Shown: in pieces, positions 53,555 through 64,000 of the stretch
Numbering within the stretch: position 1 is the first letter of the stretch
Layout: each line of letters starts with the position of its first letter
Origin: Pseudomonas sp. 30_B
GTDB taxonomy: Bacteria; Pseudomonadota; Gammaproteobacteria; Pseudomonadales; Pseudomonadaceae
Direction: 5' to 3'
DNA: 64,000 nt
Assembly: GCF_017491605.1 (NCBI RefSeq)
Contig: NZ_JAFGYY010000011.1
Location: 159,661 to 223,660 of the forward strand
Notes under the pieces: generated by a model
Database searches by the model: none
What the model was told of the DNA's origin: nothing
The model's input: the letters and a program-made list of their open reading frames with translations, nothing else
Made by a program: the position numbers and the translations under genes

Positions 53555-54378
53555 GTCCAGTTCCCCAGGCTGATACGTTCGTGGCCGCCGAAGTCGCGGC
53601 GGCTTTCCACGCGGGCGAAGCCACGGGTCAGCAGCAGGTCGCGCACGGCGTCGGCCTGGTCGTAGCCGTGTTCGAGCATCAGCCAGCCGCCGCTTTCCAG
53701 GTGGTCCGGCGCCTGCTCGACGATCAGGCGGATGTCGTCCAGCCCGTCGGCTCCGGAGACCAGCGCGCTCGACGGCTCGAATCGCACGTCGCCCTGCGTC
53801 AGATGCGGGTCGGCGCTGGGGATGTAGGGCGGGTTGCTGACGATCAGCGAGAAGCGCTCGCCGGCCAGCTCGGAGAACCACTGGCTGGCGCGGAAGGCGG
53901 CATTGTTCAGGTCCAGGCGCTCACGGTTGCGCTCGGCCAGGGCCACGGCCTCGGCCACGCGGTCCACGCCCAGCACCTGCCAGCTCGGGCGCTCACAGGC
54001 CAGGGCCAGGGCTATGGCGCCGGTGCCGGTGCCCAGGTCGAGCACGCGGGCCGGGGTGGCCGGCAGCAGCGCGAGGGCGGTTTCCACCAGCAGCTCGGTG
54101 TCCGGACGCGGGATCAGGGTGTGCGGCGCGACTTCCAGGTCCAGGCTCCAGAAGCCCTGGTGGCCGAGGATGTAGGCCACCGGCTCGCCGGCCTGGCGGC
54201 GGGCGATAAAGCCGTCGAAGAGGTCATGGGCTTCGCGGCTGACCACACGCTCCGGCCAGGTGCGCAGAAAACTGCGCGACTTGCCCAACGCGGCGGCGAG
54301 CAGCAGCTCGGCATCCAGGCGCGCACTGGGCGAGTCCGGCAGTTGCGCCTCGTTGAGCAGGGTCATGATGGTTGCCAT
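53548..54378 (-). CDS. prmC: Peptide chain release factor N5-glutamine methyltransferase PrmC
   Basis: 276-residue SAM-dependent enzyme methylating the GGQ glutamine of RF1 and RF2. SAM motif VLDLGTGTGAIALALA (about 112-127) and the Gln-binding NPPY at 182-185. It directly follows prfA, its substrate's gene, 30 bp downstream. The start could also be the ATG four codons later; neither has a strong ribosome site. Confidence 0.93.
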   Translation of the reverse strand: MATIMTLLNEAQLPDSPSARLDAELLLAAALGKSRSFLRTWPERVVSREAHDLFDGFIARRQAGEPVAYILGHQGFWSLDLEVAPHTLIPRPDTELLVETALALLPATPARVLDLGTGTGAIALALACERPSWQVLGVDRVAEAVALAERNRERLDLNNAAFRASQWFSELAGERFSLIVSNPPYIPSADPHLTQGDVRFEPSSALVSGADGLDDIRLIVEQAPDHLESGGWLMLEHGYDQADAVRDLLLTRGFARVESRRDFGGHERISLGNWTC

Positions 54379-54408
54379 GGTCTGTCGCTCTCTCAGTCGC
54401 CCGCGCTC

Positions 54409-55491
54409 TTAGTCACCCAGCGCGGCCAACTGGTCGGCCTGGAACTCTTGCAGCAGGGGCTCGATCACCTGTTCCACGGCGCCTTCCATTACTTCCCCCA
54501 GGGAATAGAGGGTGAGGTTGATGCGGTGGTCGGTTACCCGGCCCTGCGGGAAATTGTAGGTGCGGATGCGCTCGGAGCGGTCCCCCGAGCCGACCAGCAG
54601 CTTGCGCGTGCTGGCAATCGCCTGCTGGGCGGCGGCCTGCTGCTGGTCGTTGAGCTTGGCCGCGAGCCAGGCCATGGCCTTGGCGCGGTTCTTGTGCTGC
54701 GAGCGCTCTTCCTGGCACTCGACCACGATGCCCGACGGGATGTGCGTGATGCGCACCGCCGAGTCGGTCTTGTTCACGTGCTGGCCGCCGGCGCCGGAGG
54801 AGCGGTAGGTGTCCACCCGCAGGTCGGCCGGGTTGATCTCGATGGCCGCCTGTTCGTCCGGCTCCGGCAGCACCGCCACGGTACAGGCCGAGGTGTGGAT
54901 GCGGCCCTGGGATTCGGTGGCCGGCACGCGCTGCACGCGGTGGGCGCCGGACTCGAACTTGAGCTTGGCATAGACGTTGTCGCCCTCGACACGGGCGATG
55001 ACTTCTTTATAGCCGCCGTGTTCGCCTTCGTTCTCGGACATGATCTCGACGCGCCAGCCCTGCTTCTCGGCGTAGCGCGAGTACATGCGGAACAGGTCGC
55101 CGGAGAAGATCGCGGCTTCGTCGCCGCCGGTGCCGGCGCGGATTTCCAGGAAGACGTTGCGGCCGTCGTTGGGGTCCTTGGGCAGCAGCATGCGCTGCAG
55201 GCGATCCTCCAGGCCGACCAGCGCGGTCTTGGCCTCGGCGACTTCTTCCTCGGCCATCTCGCGCAGGTCCGGGTCGCTGTCCTTGAGCAGCGCCTGGGCG
55301 CCCTCCAGGTCCGACTGCACCTTGCGGAACTCGCGGAAGGCGAGGATGACCGGCTCCACTTCCGCGTATTCACGGGAGTAGGCGCGGAACTTGGTCTGGT
55401 CGCTGATCACCTCGGCGTCGCCCAGCAGAGCGGTGAGCTCTTCATAGCGGTCGCTGAGGATATCCAGCTTTTTCAGGAGGGACGCTTTCAT
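54409..55491 (-). CDS. prfA: Peptide chain release factor 1
   Basis: 360-residue class I release factor that reads UAA and UAG. The codon-reading PxT motif is PAT in [15 protein letters not shown], and the catalytic GGQ loop is [21 protein letters not shown]. Length equals E. coli RF1. Its ATG overlaps the TGA of hemA (55488-55491), the classic hemA-prfA coupling. Confidence 0.95.
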   Translation of the reverse strand: MKASLLKKLDILSDRYEELTALLGDAEVISDQTKFRAYSREYAEVEPVILAFREFRKVQSDLEGAQALLKDSDPDLREMAEEEVAEAKTALVGLEDRLQRMLLPKDPNDGRNVFLEIRAGTGGDEAAIFSGDLFRMYSRYAEKQGWRVEIMSENEGEHGGYKEVIARVEGDNVYAKLKFESGAHRVQRVPATESQGRIHTSACTVAVLPEPDEQAAIEINPADLRVDTYRSSGAGGQHVNKTDSAVRITHIPSGIVVECQEERSQHKNRAKAMAWLAAKLNDQQQAAAQQAIASTRKLLVGSGDRSERIRTYNFPQGRVTDHRINLTLYSLGEVMEGAVEQVIEPLLQEFQADQLAALGD

Positions 55492-56756
55492 CGCTTGTCA
55501 GTGCCCTCCTCGAGGGCGAACAGTTCCTGCGCGACGGCCAGCGCATCGATGCGGCCCTCGGCGGAGAGTTTCTTCATCTGCACGCTGGGCGCGTGCAGCA
55601 ACTTGTTGGTGAGGCCACGGGCGAGCTGCGCCATGACCTCCATCGGGTCGGCGCCGTTGGCCAGCAGGCGCTGGGCCTTCTGGATCTCCTCGTCGCGCAG
55701 GCGCTCGGCCTGCTGGCGGTAGGCGCGCAGCACGTCGACGGCGGCCAGCTCGCGCAGGCGCGCCATGAAATCGACGACGCCATCGCCGACCAGCTCCTCG
55801 GCGGCCTGGGCGGCGCCCTGGCGGCTCTTGAGGTTCTCGGCGACCACTTCGTGGAGGTCGTCGACGCTATAGAGGTAGACGTCTTCCAGCTCGCCGACTT
55901 CCGGCTCGATGTCGCGCGGCACGGCGATATCGACCATAAACATCGGCTTGTGCCGGCGTTGCTTCAGCGCTCGCTCCACCGCGCCCTTGCCGAGGATCGG
56001 CAACTGGCTGGCGGTGGAACTGATGACGATGTCGCTGTTGACCAGCTCGTCGGGCATGTCGGCCAGCAGGATGGCGCGGGCGCCGAACTGCTCGGCCAGC
56101 TGGCTGGCGCGCTCCAGGGTGCGGTTGGCGACCACGATGCGCTTCACGCCCTGCTCGTGCAGGTGGCGGGCGACCAGGGTGATGGTCTCGCCGGCGCCGA
56201 TCAGCAGCGCCTGGCTGCGGCTCAGGTCGCTGAAGATCTGCCGGGCCAGGCTCACCGCGGCGAAGGCCACGGACACCGGGTTCTCGCCGATGGCGGTGTC
56301 GGTGCGCACGGTCTTGGCGGTGCTGAAGGTCGCCTGGAACAGGCGGCCGAGCATCGGGCCGATGGTGCCGGCTTCGCGGGCCACGGCATAGGCGGACTTC
56401 ATCTGGCCGAGGATCTGCGGCTCGCCCAGCACCATGGAGTCCAGGCCGGCGGCGACGCGCATCATGTGGCGCACCGCCTCGTCGTCCTGGTGCACGTAGG
56501 CGCAGGCACGCAGGTCGTCGATGTTCAGATGGTGGTAATCGGCGAGCCAGGCCAGCACGTCACCGGCATCCGGATGCTCGATCTCCAGGTAGAGTTCGCT
56601 GCGGTTGCAGGTGGAGAGGATCGCGGCCTCGCGGCTGGAGGTCAGACGGCAAAGCAGCTGCAAGGCCTCGACCATCTGCTCGGGAGTAAAAGCCACGCGC
56701 TCGCGCACGGCCACGGACGCGGTCTTGTGGTTGATACCGAGGGCAATGAAGGCCAT
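55488..56756 (-). CDS. hemA: Glutamyl-tRNA reductase HemA
   Basis: First enzyme of C5 tetrapyrrole synthesis, reducing glutamyl-tRNA to glutamate-1-semialdehyde. 422 residues, [23 protein letters not shown]. The active-site nucleophile is C50 in STCNRSELY, and the NADPH domain contains [20 protein letters not shown] 56756 gives the family N-terminus; an in-frame start at 56789 is unsupported. First gene of the five-gene operon and divergent from the TPR lipoprotein. Confidence 0.95.
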   Translation of the reverse strand: MAFIALGINHKTASVAVRERVAFTPEQMVEALQLLCRLTSSREAAILSTCNRSELYLEIEHPDAGDVLAWLADYHHLNIDDLRACAYVHQDDEAVRHMMRVAAGLDSMVLGEPQILGQMKSAYAVAREAGTIGPMLGRLFQATFSTAKTVRTDTAIGENPVSVAFAAVSLARQIFSDLSRSQALLIGAGETITLVARHLHEQGVKRIVVANRTLERASQLAEQFGARAILLADMPDELVNSDIVISSTASQLPILGKGAVERALKQRRHKPMFMVDIAVPRDIEPEVGELEDVYLYSVDDLHEVVAENLKSRQGAAQAAEELVGDGVVDFMARLRELAAVDVLRAYRQQAERLRDEEIQKAQRLLANGADPMEVMAQLARGLTNKLLHAPSVQMKKLSAEGRIDALAVAQELFALEEGTDKR

Positions 56757-56788
56757 GCAGGGTCGCTGAGCTGATCGGAAAGCCCGCA

Positions 56789-56817
56789 ATTGTCCTACTT
56801 AGCCTTGTGAAGGACAA
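56789..56817 (-). promoter_or_regulatory. Candidate hemA promoter
   Basis: On the minus strand TTGTCC (56817-56812), 17-bp spacer, GACAAT (56794-56789), 33 bp before hemA. The two hexamers also form a TTGTCCT/AGGACAA inverted repeat. Only moderately close to consensus. Confidence 0.35.
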
Positions 56818-56944
56818 CCACCCGCGACGTATCGCACACTGCAAAGCGTATACAAGGCCGGATGCCGCGCTTGCCCATGGGATTGCCACATTCCTTATGT
56901 CATGATGGGCGCTATTTCGCAGGTTAGGCCATCATCCTTCCTCT

Positions 56945-58669
56945 ATGAACAAGTCTCTTGCGCTGCTGACCGCTCTGCTGCTGCTCGGCGGCTGCCAGTC
57001 CCTCTCCCACAAAACCCCGGATGGTTCTTCCGCCGAGAAGGACAAGGCTGTCGCCGCCCAGAAGAGCCAGAAGTACGGTTCCTTCAGCGAAGAGACAATG
57101 TATTCGCTGCTGGTGGCAGAGCTTGCCGGCCAGCGCAACCGCTTCGATATCGCCCTCGCCAACTACGTCGAGCAGGCCCGCGCCACCCAGGACCCGGGCG
57201 TCGCCGAACGCGCCTTCCGCATCGCCGAATACCTGGGCGCCGACCAGGAAGCCCTGGACACCTCGCTGATCTGGGCCAAGGCCGCGCCGGACAACCTCGA
57301 CGCCCAGCGCGCCGCCGCCATCCAGCTGGCGCGCACCGGGCAGTACGACGAATCCATGGTGTACATGGAGAAAGTCCTCAATGGCCAGGGCGACACCCAC
57401 TTCGACTTCCTCGCGCTGTCCGCCGCCGAGACCGACCCGGACACCCGCGCCGGCCTGCTGCAGAGCTTCGACCGCCTGCTGAAGAAGTACCCGGACAACG
57501 GTCAGCTGCTGTTCGGCAAGGCCCTGCTGCTGCAACAGGACGGCCGCCCGCAGGAAGCGCTGCACCTGCTCGAAGACAACTCCGCCAGCAAGCACGACGT
57601 CGCCCCGCTGCTGCTGCGCGCGCGCCTGCTGCAAAGCATGAAGCGCAGCGACGAAGCGCTGCCGCTGCTGAAGAACGGCATCAAGGAACACCCGGACGAC
57701 AAGCGCGTGCACCTGGCCTACGCCCGCCTGCTGGTGGAGCAGAACCGCCTGGACGAAGCCAAGGCCGAGTTCTCCGCGCTGGTCGAGCAGTTCCCCGATG
57801 ACGACGACCTGCGCTTCTCCCTGGCGCTGGTCTGCCTGGAAGCCCAGGCCTGGGACGAAGCCAAGGTCTACCTGCAGGAACTGGTCGAGCGCGACAGCCA
57901 TGTCGACGCCGCCCACTTCAACCTGGGCCGCCTGGCCGAGGAGCAGAAGCAGCCGGACACCGCGCTCAAGGAATACGCCCTGGTCGGCCCCGGCAACGAC
58001 TTCCTCCCGGCGCAGCTGCGCCAGACCGAAATCCTGCTCGACCAGAAGCGCGTCGACGAAGCCTCCCTCCGCCTCGCCGAAGCCCGAGAGCGCCAGCCGG
58101 ACTACGCCATCCAGCTGTACCTGATCGAAGCCGAAGGCCTGTCCAACCGCGGCCAGGTCGACCGCGCCTGGAACGTCATCCAGCAGGGCCTCAAGCAGTT
58201 CCCGGACGACCTCAACCTGCTCTACACCCGCTCCATGCTGGCCGAGAAGCGTAACGACCTTTCGCAGATGGAGCAGGACCTGCGCCTGATCATCCAGCGC
58301 GAGCCGGACAACGCCATGGCGCTCAATGCGCTGGGCTACACCCTGGCCGACCGCACCACCCGCTACAGCGAAGCCCGCGACCTGATCCAGAAGGCCCACC
58401 AGTTGAACCCGGACGACCCGGCAATCCTCGACAGCCTGGGCTGGGTCAACTACCGCATGGGCAACCTCAGCGCAGCGGAAGGCTATCTGCGCCAGGCGCT
58501 GGAGCGTTTCCCCGACCACGAAGTCGCCGCGCACCTGGGCGAAGTGCTCTGGGCCCAGGGCAAGCAGAGCGAAGCCCGCAAGGTCTGGGCCGCCGCCCTG
58601 CAAACCCAGCCCGACAGCACCGTCCTGCGCGACACCATGAAGCGCCTGACCGGCTCCGGAACCCTCTGA
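56945..58669 (+). CDS. TPR-repeat outer-membrane lipoprotein
   Basis: 574-residue lipoprotein (MNKSLALLTALLLLGGCQSL, lipobox LLGGC). It consists of about ten or more tetratricopeptide repeats (for example DNGQLLFGKALLLQQDGRPQEALHLLEDN, HFNLGRLAEEQKQPDTALKEYALV, ALNALGYTLADRTTRYSEARDLIQKAHQLNPDDP). TPR arrays bind protein partners, so a scaffolding role at the envelope is likely. It heads the lolB-ispE run (lolB starts 4 bp after its stop). The -2 residue after Cys is Gln, not Asp, so outer-membrane sorting is expected. Confidence 0.9.
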   Translation: MNKSLALLTALLLLGGCQSLSHKTPDGSSAEKDKAVAAQKSQKYGSFSEETMYSLLVAELAGQRNRFDIALANYVEQARATQDPGVAERAFRIAEYLGADQEALDTSLIWAKAAPDNLDAQRAAAIQLARTGQYDESMVYMEKVLNGQGDTHFDFLALSAAETDPDTRAGLLQSFDRLLKKYPDNGQLLFGKALLLQQDGRPQEALHLLEDNSASKHDVAPLLLRARLLQSMKRSDEALPLLKNGIKEHPDDKRVHLAYARLLVEQNRLDEAKAEFSALVEQFPDDDDLRFSLALVCLEAQAWDEAKVYLQELVERDSHVDAAHFNLGRLAEEQKQPDTALKEYALVGPGNDFLPAQLRQTEILLDQKRVDEASLRLAEARERQPDYAIQLYLIEAEGLSNRGQVDRAWNVIQQGLKQFPDDLNLLYTRSMLAEKRNDLSQMEQDLRLIIQREPDNAMALNALGYTLADRTTRYSEARDLIQKAHQLNPDDPAILDSLGWVNYRMGNLSAAEGYLRQALERFPDHEVAAHLGEVLWAQGKQSEARKVWAAALQTQPDSTVLRDTMKRLTGSGTL

Positions 58670-58672
58670 TCC

Positions 58673-59317
58673 ATGCGTTTACGTCACCTGATCGGCGCCG
58701 CCGCCCTCGCCCTGCTTGCAGGTTGCGCAGGCTTCGGCACCCATGAATCCCTCGAAGGCCAGGGCAACGCCGCCGCCTGGAACGCCCACAAGACCCGCAT
58801 CGCCGCCCTCGACGGCTGGCAGATCGACGGCAAGGTCGGCATCCGCGCACCCAAGGACTCCGGCAGCGGCACCCTGTTCTGGCTGCAACGCCAGGGCTAT
58901 TACGACATCCGCCTGTCCGGCCCGCTGGGCCGTGGCGCCGCGCGGCTGACCGGCCGCGAAGGCGCGGTGACCCTCGAAGTCGCCGGCCAGGGCCGCTACC
59001 AAGCCGCCTCCCCCGAAGAGCTGCTGGAACAACAGATGGGCTGGCGTCTGCCGGTATCCCACCTGCTCTGGTGGATTCGCGGCCTGCCCGCGCCGGACAG
59101 CAAGAGCCGCCTGACCCTCGATGGCGACAGCCGCCTGGCCAAGCTCGAACAGGACGGCTGGGAAGTGGAATACACCCGCTACAGCGAGCAGGACGGCTAC
59201 TGGTTGCCCGAACGTCTGAAGCTACACGGCCAGGACCTCGACGTGACCCTGGTGGTGAAGACCTGGCAGCCGCGCCAACTGGGCGCCGGTCAAGCGAAGC
59301 AAGCAGGCCAGCAGTGA
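58673..59317 (+). CDS. lolB: Outer-membrane lipoprotein receptor LolB
   Basis: 214-residue lipoprotein that receives lipoproteins from LolA and inserts them into the outer membrane. The signal peptide ends LLAGC, then [44 protein letters not shown] and the lipid-inserting loop. Essential in pseudomonads. It lies between the TPR lipoprotein and ispE, the ispE ATG beginning one base after its TGA. Confidence 0.93.
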   Translation: MRLRHLIGAAALALLAGCAGFGTHESLEGQGNAAAWNAHKTRIAALDGWQIDGKVGIRAPKDSGSGTLFWLQRQGYYDIRLSGPLGRGAARLTGREGAVTLEVAGQGRYQAASPEELLEQQMGWRLPVSHLLWWIRGLPAPDSKSRLTLDGDSRLAKLEQDGWEVEYTRYSEQDGYWLPERLKLHGQDLDVTLVVKTWQPRQLGAGQAKQAGQQ

Positions 59318-59318
59318 C

Positions 59319-60167
59319 ATGCAGGACCGCCTGACCCTGCCGGCCCCGGCCAAGCTCAACCTGTTCCTGCACATCAACGGCCGCCGTCCCGACGGCTACC
59401 ACGAACTGCAGACCCTCTTCCAATTCCTCGACCATGGCGACGAACTGCAATTCGCCCTGCGCGAGGACGGCCAGATCCGCCTGAACACCGAGATCGAAGG
59501 CGTTCCCCACGACAGCAACCTGATCGTCAAGGCCGCCCGCCGGCTACAGGAGCAATCGGGCTGCACGCTGGGTGCGGACATCTGGCTGGACAAGCGCCTG
59601 CCCATGGGCGGCGGCATCGGCGGCGGCAGTTCCGACGCCGCCACCACCCTGCTCGGCCTCAAGCACCTATGGAACCTCGACTGGGACGAAGACCGCCTCG
59701 CCGCGCTGGGCCTGAGCCTGGGCGCCGACGTGCCGGTGTTCGTACGTGGCCGCGCGGCCTTCGCCGAAGGCGTCGGCGAGAAGCTCACGCCGGTGGAACT
59801 GGATGAGCCCTGGTTCCTCGTCGTCGTACCGCAAGTCTTTGTCAGCACAGCAGAAGTTTTCTCCGATCCCGAGTTGACACGGGATACTCCGCCCATTAAA
59901 GTTCGCAGCCTTCTCGGGGTGGACGGTCATAACGACTGCCAGCCGGTCGTCGAGAAGCGTTACCCGGATGTACGTAACGCACTGATCCAGCTAGGTAAAT
60001 TTACCGAAGCGAGATTGACCGGCACCGGAGCTTGTGTGTTTGGGAGCTTCCCAAACCGAGGCGATGCTGATAAAGTTCGCCGCCAACTTCCGGCCACTCT
60101 GCCAAGTTTTGTTGCCCAGGGTCGTAACATCTCGATGTTGCACCGCAAGCTTCAAGGCCAGGCCTGA
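59319..60167 (+). CDS. ispE: 4-diphosphocytidyl-2-C-methyl-D-erythritol kinase IspE
   Basis: GHMP kinase of the MEP isoprenoid pathway. 282 residues: [31 protein letters not shown] at the N-terminus, the ATP loop [20 protein letters not shown], and [10 protein letters not shown] near the C-terminus. Its last 350 bp use visibly less GC-biased codons than the 5' part and contain a near-perfect sigma70 promoter. This part probably doubles as regulatory DNA for the tRNA and prs genes. Confidence 0.94.
   Translation: MQDRLTLPAPAKLNLFLHINGRRPDGYHELQTLFQFLDHGDELQFALREDGQIRLNTEIEGVPHDSNLIVKAARRLQEQSGCTLGADIWLDKRLPMGGGIGGGSSDAATTLLGLKHLWNLDWDEDRLAALGLSLGADVPVFVRGRAAFAEGVGEKLTPVELDEPWFLVVVPQVFVSTAEVFSDPELTRDTPPIKVRSLLGVDGHNDCQPVVEKRYPDVRNALIQLGKFTEARLTGTGACVFGSFPNRGDADKVRRQLPATLPSFVAQGRNISMLHRKLQGQA
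59874..59902 (+). promoter_or_regulatory. Near-consensus sigma70 promoter inside ispE
   Basis: TTGACA 59874-59879, 17-bp spacer, TAAAGT 59897-59902. It is about 290 bp before the first tRNA-Gln and 560 bp before prs. In E. coli prs is also transcribed from a promoter lying within the upstream gene. Confidence 0.6.
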
Positions 60168-60198
60168 GAAGAAAGCAATGTAATCGGTTGTACGATAC

Positions 60199-60273
60199 AG
60201 GGGCGTCGCCAAGCGGTAAGGCAGCAGGTTTTGATCCTGCCATGCGTTGGTTCGAATCCAGCCGCCCCTGCCA
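60199..60273 (+). tRNA. tRNA-Gln (anticodon TTG), copy 1
   Basis: 75-nt cloverleaf. Acceptor AGGGGCG pairs with CGCCCCT, discriminator G and encoded CCA. Anticodon stem GCAGG/CCTGC with loop TTTTGAT gives anticodon TTG (reads CAA/CAG). T-loop GGTTCGAATCC is standard. Confidence 0.97.
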
Positions 60274-60334
60274 TAACCCACAGGGTTTAACGTACAGCGT
60301 CAACGAACACATTGCTCCGCAAGTTGTAAGCTAC

Positions 60335-60409
60335 AGGGGCGTCGCCAAGCGGTAAGGCAGCAGGTTTTGATCCTGCCATGCGTTGGTTCGAATCCAGCCG
60401 CCCCTGCCA
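60335..60409 (+). tRNA. tRNA-Gln (anticodon TTG), copy 2
   Basis: Identical in sequence to copy 1 over the whole 75 nt, including encoded CCA, 61 bp downstream. A shared precursor transcript with prs is likely since no terminator separates them. Confidence 0.97.
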
Positions 60410-60461
60410 TTTTCTTCTGGCTCAACCGGGCCTACCCTCAAGCCGACACAGGTACCGCAGC

Positions 60462-61403
60462 GTGTCCAAAATGATGGTTTTCACGGGGAACGCCAACCCC
60501 GATCTGGCACGCCGTGTCGTACGGCAGCTGCACATTCCCCTCGGTGACGTTTCTGTCGGTAAATTCTCCGACGGCGAAATCAGCGTTGAGATCAACGAAA
60601 ACGTTCGTGGTAAGGACGTCTTCCTGATTCAACCGACCTGCGCACCGACCAACGACAACCTGATGGAACTGGTAGTGATGGCTGACGCCTTCCGCCGCTC
60701 CTCGGCGACTCGTATCACGGCCGTCATCCCCTACTTCGGTTATGCCCGCCAGGACCGCCGTCCGCGTTCCGCCCGCGTGGCCATCAGCGCCAAGGTCGTT
60801 GCCGACATGCTGACCGTCGTAGGCGTCAACCGCGTTCTGACCGTTGACCTGCACGCCGACCAGATCCAGGGCTTCTTCGATATCCCCGTCGACAACATCT
60901 ACGGCTCGCCCGTACTGGTCGACGACATCGAAGACCAGCGCTTCGAGAACCTGATGATCGTCTCCCCGGACATCGGTGGTGTCGTGCGTGCTCGCGCCGT
61001 CGCCAAGTCCCTGGGCGTCGACCTGGCCATCATCGACAAACGTCGTCCGAAGGCCAACCAGTCCGAAGTCATGCACATCATCGGTGATGTCGAAGGCCGT
61101 ACCTGCGTACTGGTCGACGACATGGTCGATACCGCCGGCACCCTCGGCCACGCCGCCAAAGCTCTGAAAGAGCACGGCGCCGCCAAGGTCATCGCCTACT
61201 GCACCCACCCGGTGCTGTCCGGCCGTGCCATCGAGAACATCGAAAATTCCGTACTGGACGAGCTGGTAGTGACCAACACCATCCCGCTGTCCGCTGCTGC
61301 ACAAGCCTGTGGCCGCATCCGCCAGCTGGACATCGCTCCGGTTGTCGCTGAAGCCATGCGCCGCATCAGCAATGAAGAATCGATCAGCGCCATGTTCCGC
61401 TAA
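60462..61403 (+). CDS. prs: Ribose-phosphate pyrophosphokinase
   Basis: Makes PRPP from ribose-5-phosphate and ATP for nucleotide, histidine and tryptophan synthesis. 313 residues from GTG 60462, matching the P. aeruginosa length and N-terminus ([19 protein letters not shown]). Motifs: the ATP-site region [14 protein letters not shown], the catalytic flexible-loop region [12 protein letters not shown], and the PRPP loop [12 protein letters not shown]. An upstream in-frame ATG at 60378 lies within tRNA-Gln copy 2 and is impossible. Confidence 0.96.
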   Translation: MSKMMVFTGNANPDLARRVVRQLHIPLGDVSVGKFSDGEISVEINENVRGKDVFLIQPTCAPTNDNLMELVVMADAFRRSSATRITAVIPYFGYARQDRRPRSARVAISAKVVADMLTVVGVNRVLTVDLHADQIQGFFDIPVDNIYGSPVLVDDIEDQRFENLMIVSPDIGGVVRARAVAKSLGVDLAIIDKRRPKANQSEVMHIIGDVEGRTCVLVDDMVDTAGTLGHAAKALKEHGAAKVIAYCTHPVLSGRAIENIENSVLDELVVTNTIPLSAAAQACGRIRQLDIAPVVAEAMRRISNEESISAMFR

Positions 61404-61412
61404 GGCGGAACA
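61393..61412 (+). promoter_or_regulatory. Hairpin enclosing the prs stop codon
   Basis: Perfect arms TGTTCCGC 61393-61400 and GCGGAACA 61405-61412 with loop TAAG, which includes the UAA stop. It may protect the prs mRNA or act as a weak attenuator; no T-run follows. Confidence 0.4.
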
Positions 61413-61458
61413 GCACTGACGTAAAGCGCCCCGTCATGTCGATGGGGCATCAAGCAAA

Positions 61459-61500
61459 ATCGCCCGAACGCTGGTCGCAAGCGTCCGGGCGATCTTGTCA
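61459..61500 (+). terminator. Candidate terminator or attenuator before rplY
   Basis: Arms ATCGCCCGAACGCT 61459-61472 and AGCGTCCGGGCGAT 61480-61493 pair at 13 of 14 positions, then CTTGTCATTTT. The tail is a mixed T-rich stretch rather than a pure T-run, so read-through into rplY is possible. Confidence 0.5.
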
Positions 61501-61516
61501 TTTTGGAGATATACAA

Positions 61517-62125
61517 ATGGTTGATTTTGTACTGAATGCTCAAGAGCGTTCCGACCTGGGGAAAGGTGCGAGCCGCCGCCTGCGTCGTAATGCCGGCCTG
61601 ATCCCGGCTGTGGTTTACGGTGGCGAGAAAGCCCCGCAATCCCTGACCCTGGAACTGCGTGAAGTTGCCAAGCTGCTGGAAAACGAGGCTGCCTTCAGCC
61701 ACGTGATCACCCTGAACGTCGGTGCCGCCAAGGAAACCGTACTGATCAAGGCCCTGCAGCGTCACCCGTCCAAGGGCTTCGTCATGCACGCTGACTTCCA
61801 GCGCGTCGTTGCCGGCCACAAGCTGACCGCTCACGTTCCGCTGCACTTCATCAACGAAGCCACCGCTGTTGGCGTCAAGGTTGGTGGCGGCGAGATCTCC
61901 CACGTGATCGCCGAAGTCGAAGTTTCCTGCCTGCCGAAAGACCTGCCGGAATTCATCGAAGTCGACCTGGCCAAAGTAGAACTGGGTCAGATCGTTCACC
62001 TGTCCGACCTGAAACTGCCGAAAGGCGTAGAGCTGGTGCAACTGGCCCACGGTAACGACCTGGCCGTCGCCAACATCCACGCTTCCCGCGTAGTGAAAGA
62101 AGAAGGCGAAGGCGCTGCCGAGTAA
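61517..62125 (+). CDS. rplY: 50S ribosomal protein L25 (general stress protein Ctc)
   Basis: 202-residue two-domain L25/TL5/CTC protein binding 5S rRNA. The N-terminal L25 domain ([35 protein letters not shown]) is followed by the TL5 C-terminal domain and an acidic tail. ATG 61517 has TTTTGGAGATATACAA as ribosome site; frames open upstream to 61436 pass through the hairpin and are rejected. Confidence 0.94.
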   Translation: MVDFVLNAQERSDLGKGASRRLRRNAGLIPAVVYGGEKAPQSLTLELREVAKLLENEAAFSHVITLNVGAAKETVLIKALQRHPSKGFVMHADFQRVVAGHKLTAHVPLHFINEATAVGVKVGGGEISHVIAEVEVSCLPKDLPEFIEVDLAKVELGQIVHLSDLKLPKGVELVQLAHGNDLAVANIHASRVVKEEGEGAAE

Positions 62126-62163
62126 TCGCGCGCACCATTGCCTTTAAGGAAGGGGCCCCCGTC

Positions 62164-62748
62164 GTGACTGCCGTACAACTGATCGTTGGCCTGGGTAATC
62201 CAGGCCCTGAATACGACCAGACCCGGCATAACGCGGGGGCCCTTTTCGTTGAGCGACTGGCGGACGCGCAACGCGCGAACCTGTCGCTGGACAAGAAGTA
62301 CTTCGGCCTGGTTGGCAAGTTCAGCCACAAGGGCCGCGACGTTCGTCTGCTCATCCCCACCACCTACATGAACCGCAGCGGCCAGGCCGTGGCGGCGCTC
62401 GCCGGATTCTTCCGCATTCCGGTCGAAGCCATCCTGGTGGCCCACGACGAACTCGACATGCCCCCCGGCGTCGCCAAGCTCAAGAAGGGCGGCGGACACG
62501 GCGGGCACAACGGACTGCGCGACATCATCGCCCAGCTCGGCAACCAGAACGGTTTCCATCGCCTGCGGCTTGGCATCGGCCATCCGGGGCACAGCAGCCT
62601 GGTCTCCGGTTTCGTTCTTGGCCGCGCCCCGCGCGCCGAACAGGAACTGCTCGACACCAGCATCGACTTCGCCCTCGGCGTGCTGCCGGAAATGCTCGAC
62701 GGGGACTGGACCCGCGCGATGCAGAAGCTGCACAGCCAGAAGGCCTGA
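62164..62748 (+). CDS. pth: Peptidyl-tRNA hydrolase
   Basis: 194-residue enzyme releasing peptides from prematurely dissociated peptidyl-tRNA. Catalytic H22 lies in [39 protein letters not shown] and [12 protein letters not shown] complete the site. The start is GTG 62164 with AAGGAAGGGG upstream. Located between rplY and ychF, as in most gammaproteobacteria. Confidence 0.95.
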   Translation: MTAVQLIVGLGNPGPEYDQTRHNAGALFVERLADAQRANLSLDKKYFGLVGKFSHKGRDVRLLIPTTYMNRSGQAVAALAGFFRIPVEAILVAHDELDMPPGVAKLKKGGGHGGHNGLRDIIAQLGNQNGFHRLRLGIGHPGHSSLVSGFVLGRAPRAEQELLDTSIDFALGVLPEMLDGDWTRAMQKLHSQKA

Positions 62749-62788
62749 TTACACCTCTATTTCCGCCACCTGGCGCGAGGGACCTAAC

Positions 62789-63889
<1,101 letters not shown>

Positions 63890-63905
63890 GCGCCAGCAAA
63901 ACCCG

Positions 63906-63936
63906 AAAAGCCCCGGCCACCCGCCGGGGCTTTTTT
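63906..63936 (+). terminator. Terminator of the pth-ychF unit
   Basis: Perfect arms AAAAGCCCCGGC 63906-63917 and GCCGGGGCTTTT 63923-63934, 5-nt loop, T-run. Confidence 0.9.
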
Positions 63937-63950
63937 ATGCCCACCGCACT

Positions 63951-63974
63951 TGTAGGAGCGAGCTTGCTCGCGAA
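63951..63974. repeat. Single REP element at the right edge
   Basis: TGTAGGAGCGAGCTTGCTCG and CGAA; a partner, if any, lies beyond position 64000. Confidence 0.82.
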
Positions 63975-64000
63975 CAGCCCCCACTCCCATATCCCCCGCC

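Noticed and set aside
60378..60461. ATG 60378 as the prs start
   Set aside because: It lies inside the second tRNA-Gln gene; GTG 60462 gives the conserved 313-residue protein.

Overview
The window is a gene-dense, high-GC stretch of a Pseudomonas chromosome. The evidence is many near-textbook Pseudomonas proteins (MexV/MexW, BifA, PagL, LolB, Prs, PyeR-PyeM-XenB) and the repeated 'GTAGGAGCGAGCTTGCTCGCGA' type REP palindromes in many intergenic gaps. From memory of the P. aeruginosa PAO1 map, gene order over about 15.8-42.4 kb follows PA4349-PA4375, and 44.3-63.9 kb follows PA4655-PA4673. It therefore looks like a P. aeruginosa-group species other than P. aeruginosa itself. Species cannot be fixed from the sequence alone. 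No phage, insertion sequence, CRISPR array or rRNA was seen.

Layout. 0-3.6 kb: an arginine-dependent acid-resistance pair, adiC then adiA (3' end cut by the window edge). 3.7-15.7 kb: accessory and variable genes: a lipoprotein, a nitrilase-GNAT pair, an NTF2-like protein, a yceI-clsB-acyltransferase operon, a LysR/MFS divergent pair, a second yceI operon with a serine hydrolase, and a di-iron ODP-type metallo-beta-lactamase-fold protein. 15.8-22.9 kb: an acyl-CoA-dehydrogenase-like gene divergent from olsBA (ornithine lipid synthesis) with a phased PhoB-box-like array between them, a universal stress protein, acpH, and pyeR-pyeM-xenB. 23.3-32.3 kb: a coiled-coil membrane protein, an epimerase, an enoyl-reductase-like protein, argP, an ACT-domain protein, lysE/argO, sodB and bifA. 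32.5-37.8 kb: an icmP / di-heme DUF1111 / imelysin / DUF1513 cluster with Fur-box-like palindromes. 38.1-42.4 kb: mexVW. 42.4-44.3 kb: the synteny junction, holding an MFS gene flanked by two repeat elements.

44.3-51.1 kb is the most interesting part. hemH and a TIGR01777 epimerase are followed by a bacterial renalase, then a DUF523-DUF1722 gene, a LitR/CarH-like MerR regulator that lacks the cobalamin-binding motif, and photolyase phr. The promoters of the renalase and of the DUF523-merR-phr operon both carry TGTACA direct repeats separated by exactly 12 nt. That is the layout of the PplR/LitR operator described for light-inducible genes in P. putida. This predicts a small blue-light regulon that repairs DNA and cleans up damaged NAD(P)H isomers next to ferrochelatase.

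51.4-63.9 kb: pagL, then the housekeeping operon hemA-prfA-prmC-moeB-murI on the minus strand, and divergently a TPR lipoprotein-lolB-ispE-tRNA-Gln-tRNA-Gln-prs-rplY-pth-ychF run on the plus strand. A near-consensus sigma70 promoter lies inside ispE and probably feeds the two tRNA genes and prs.
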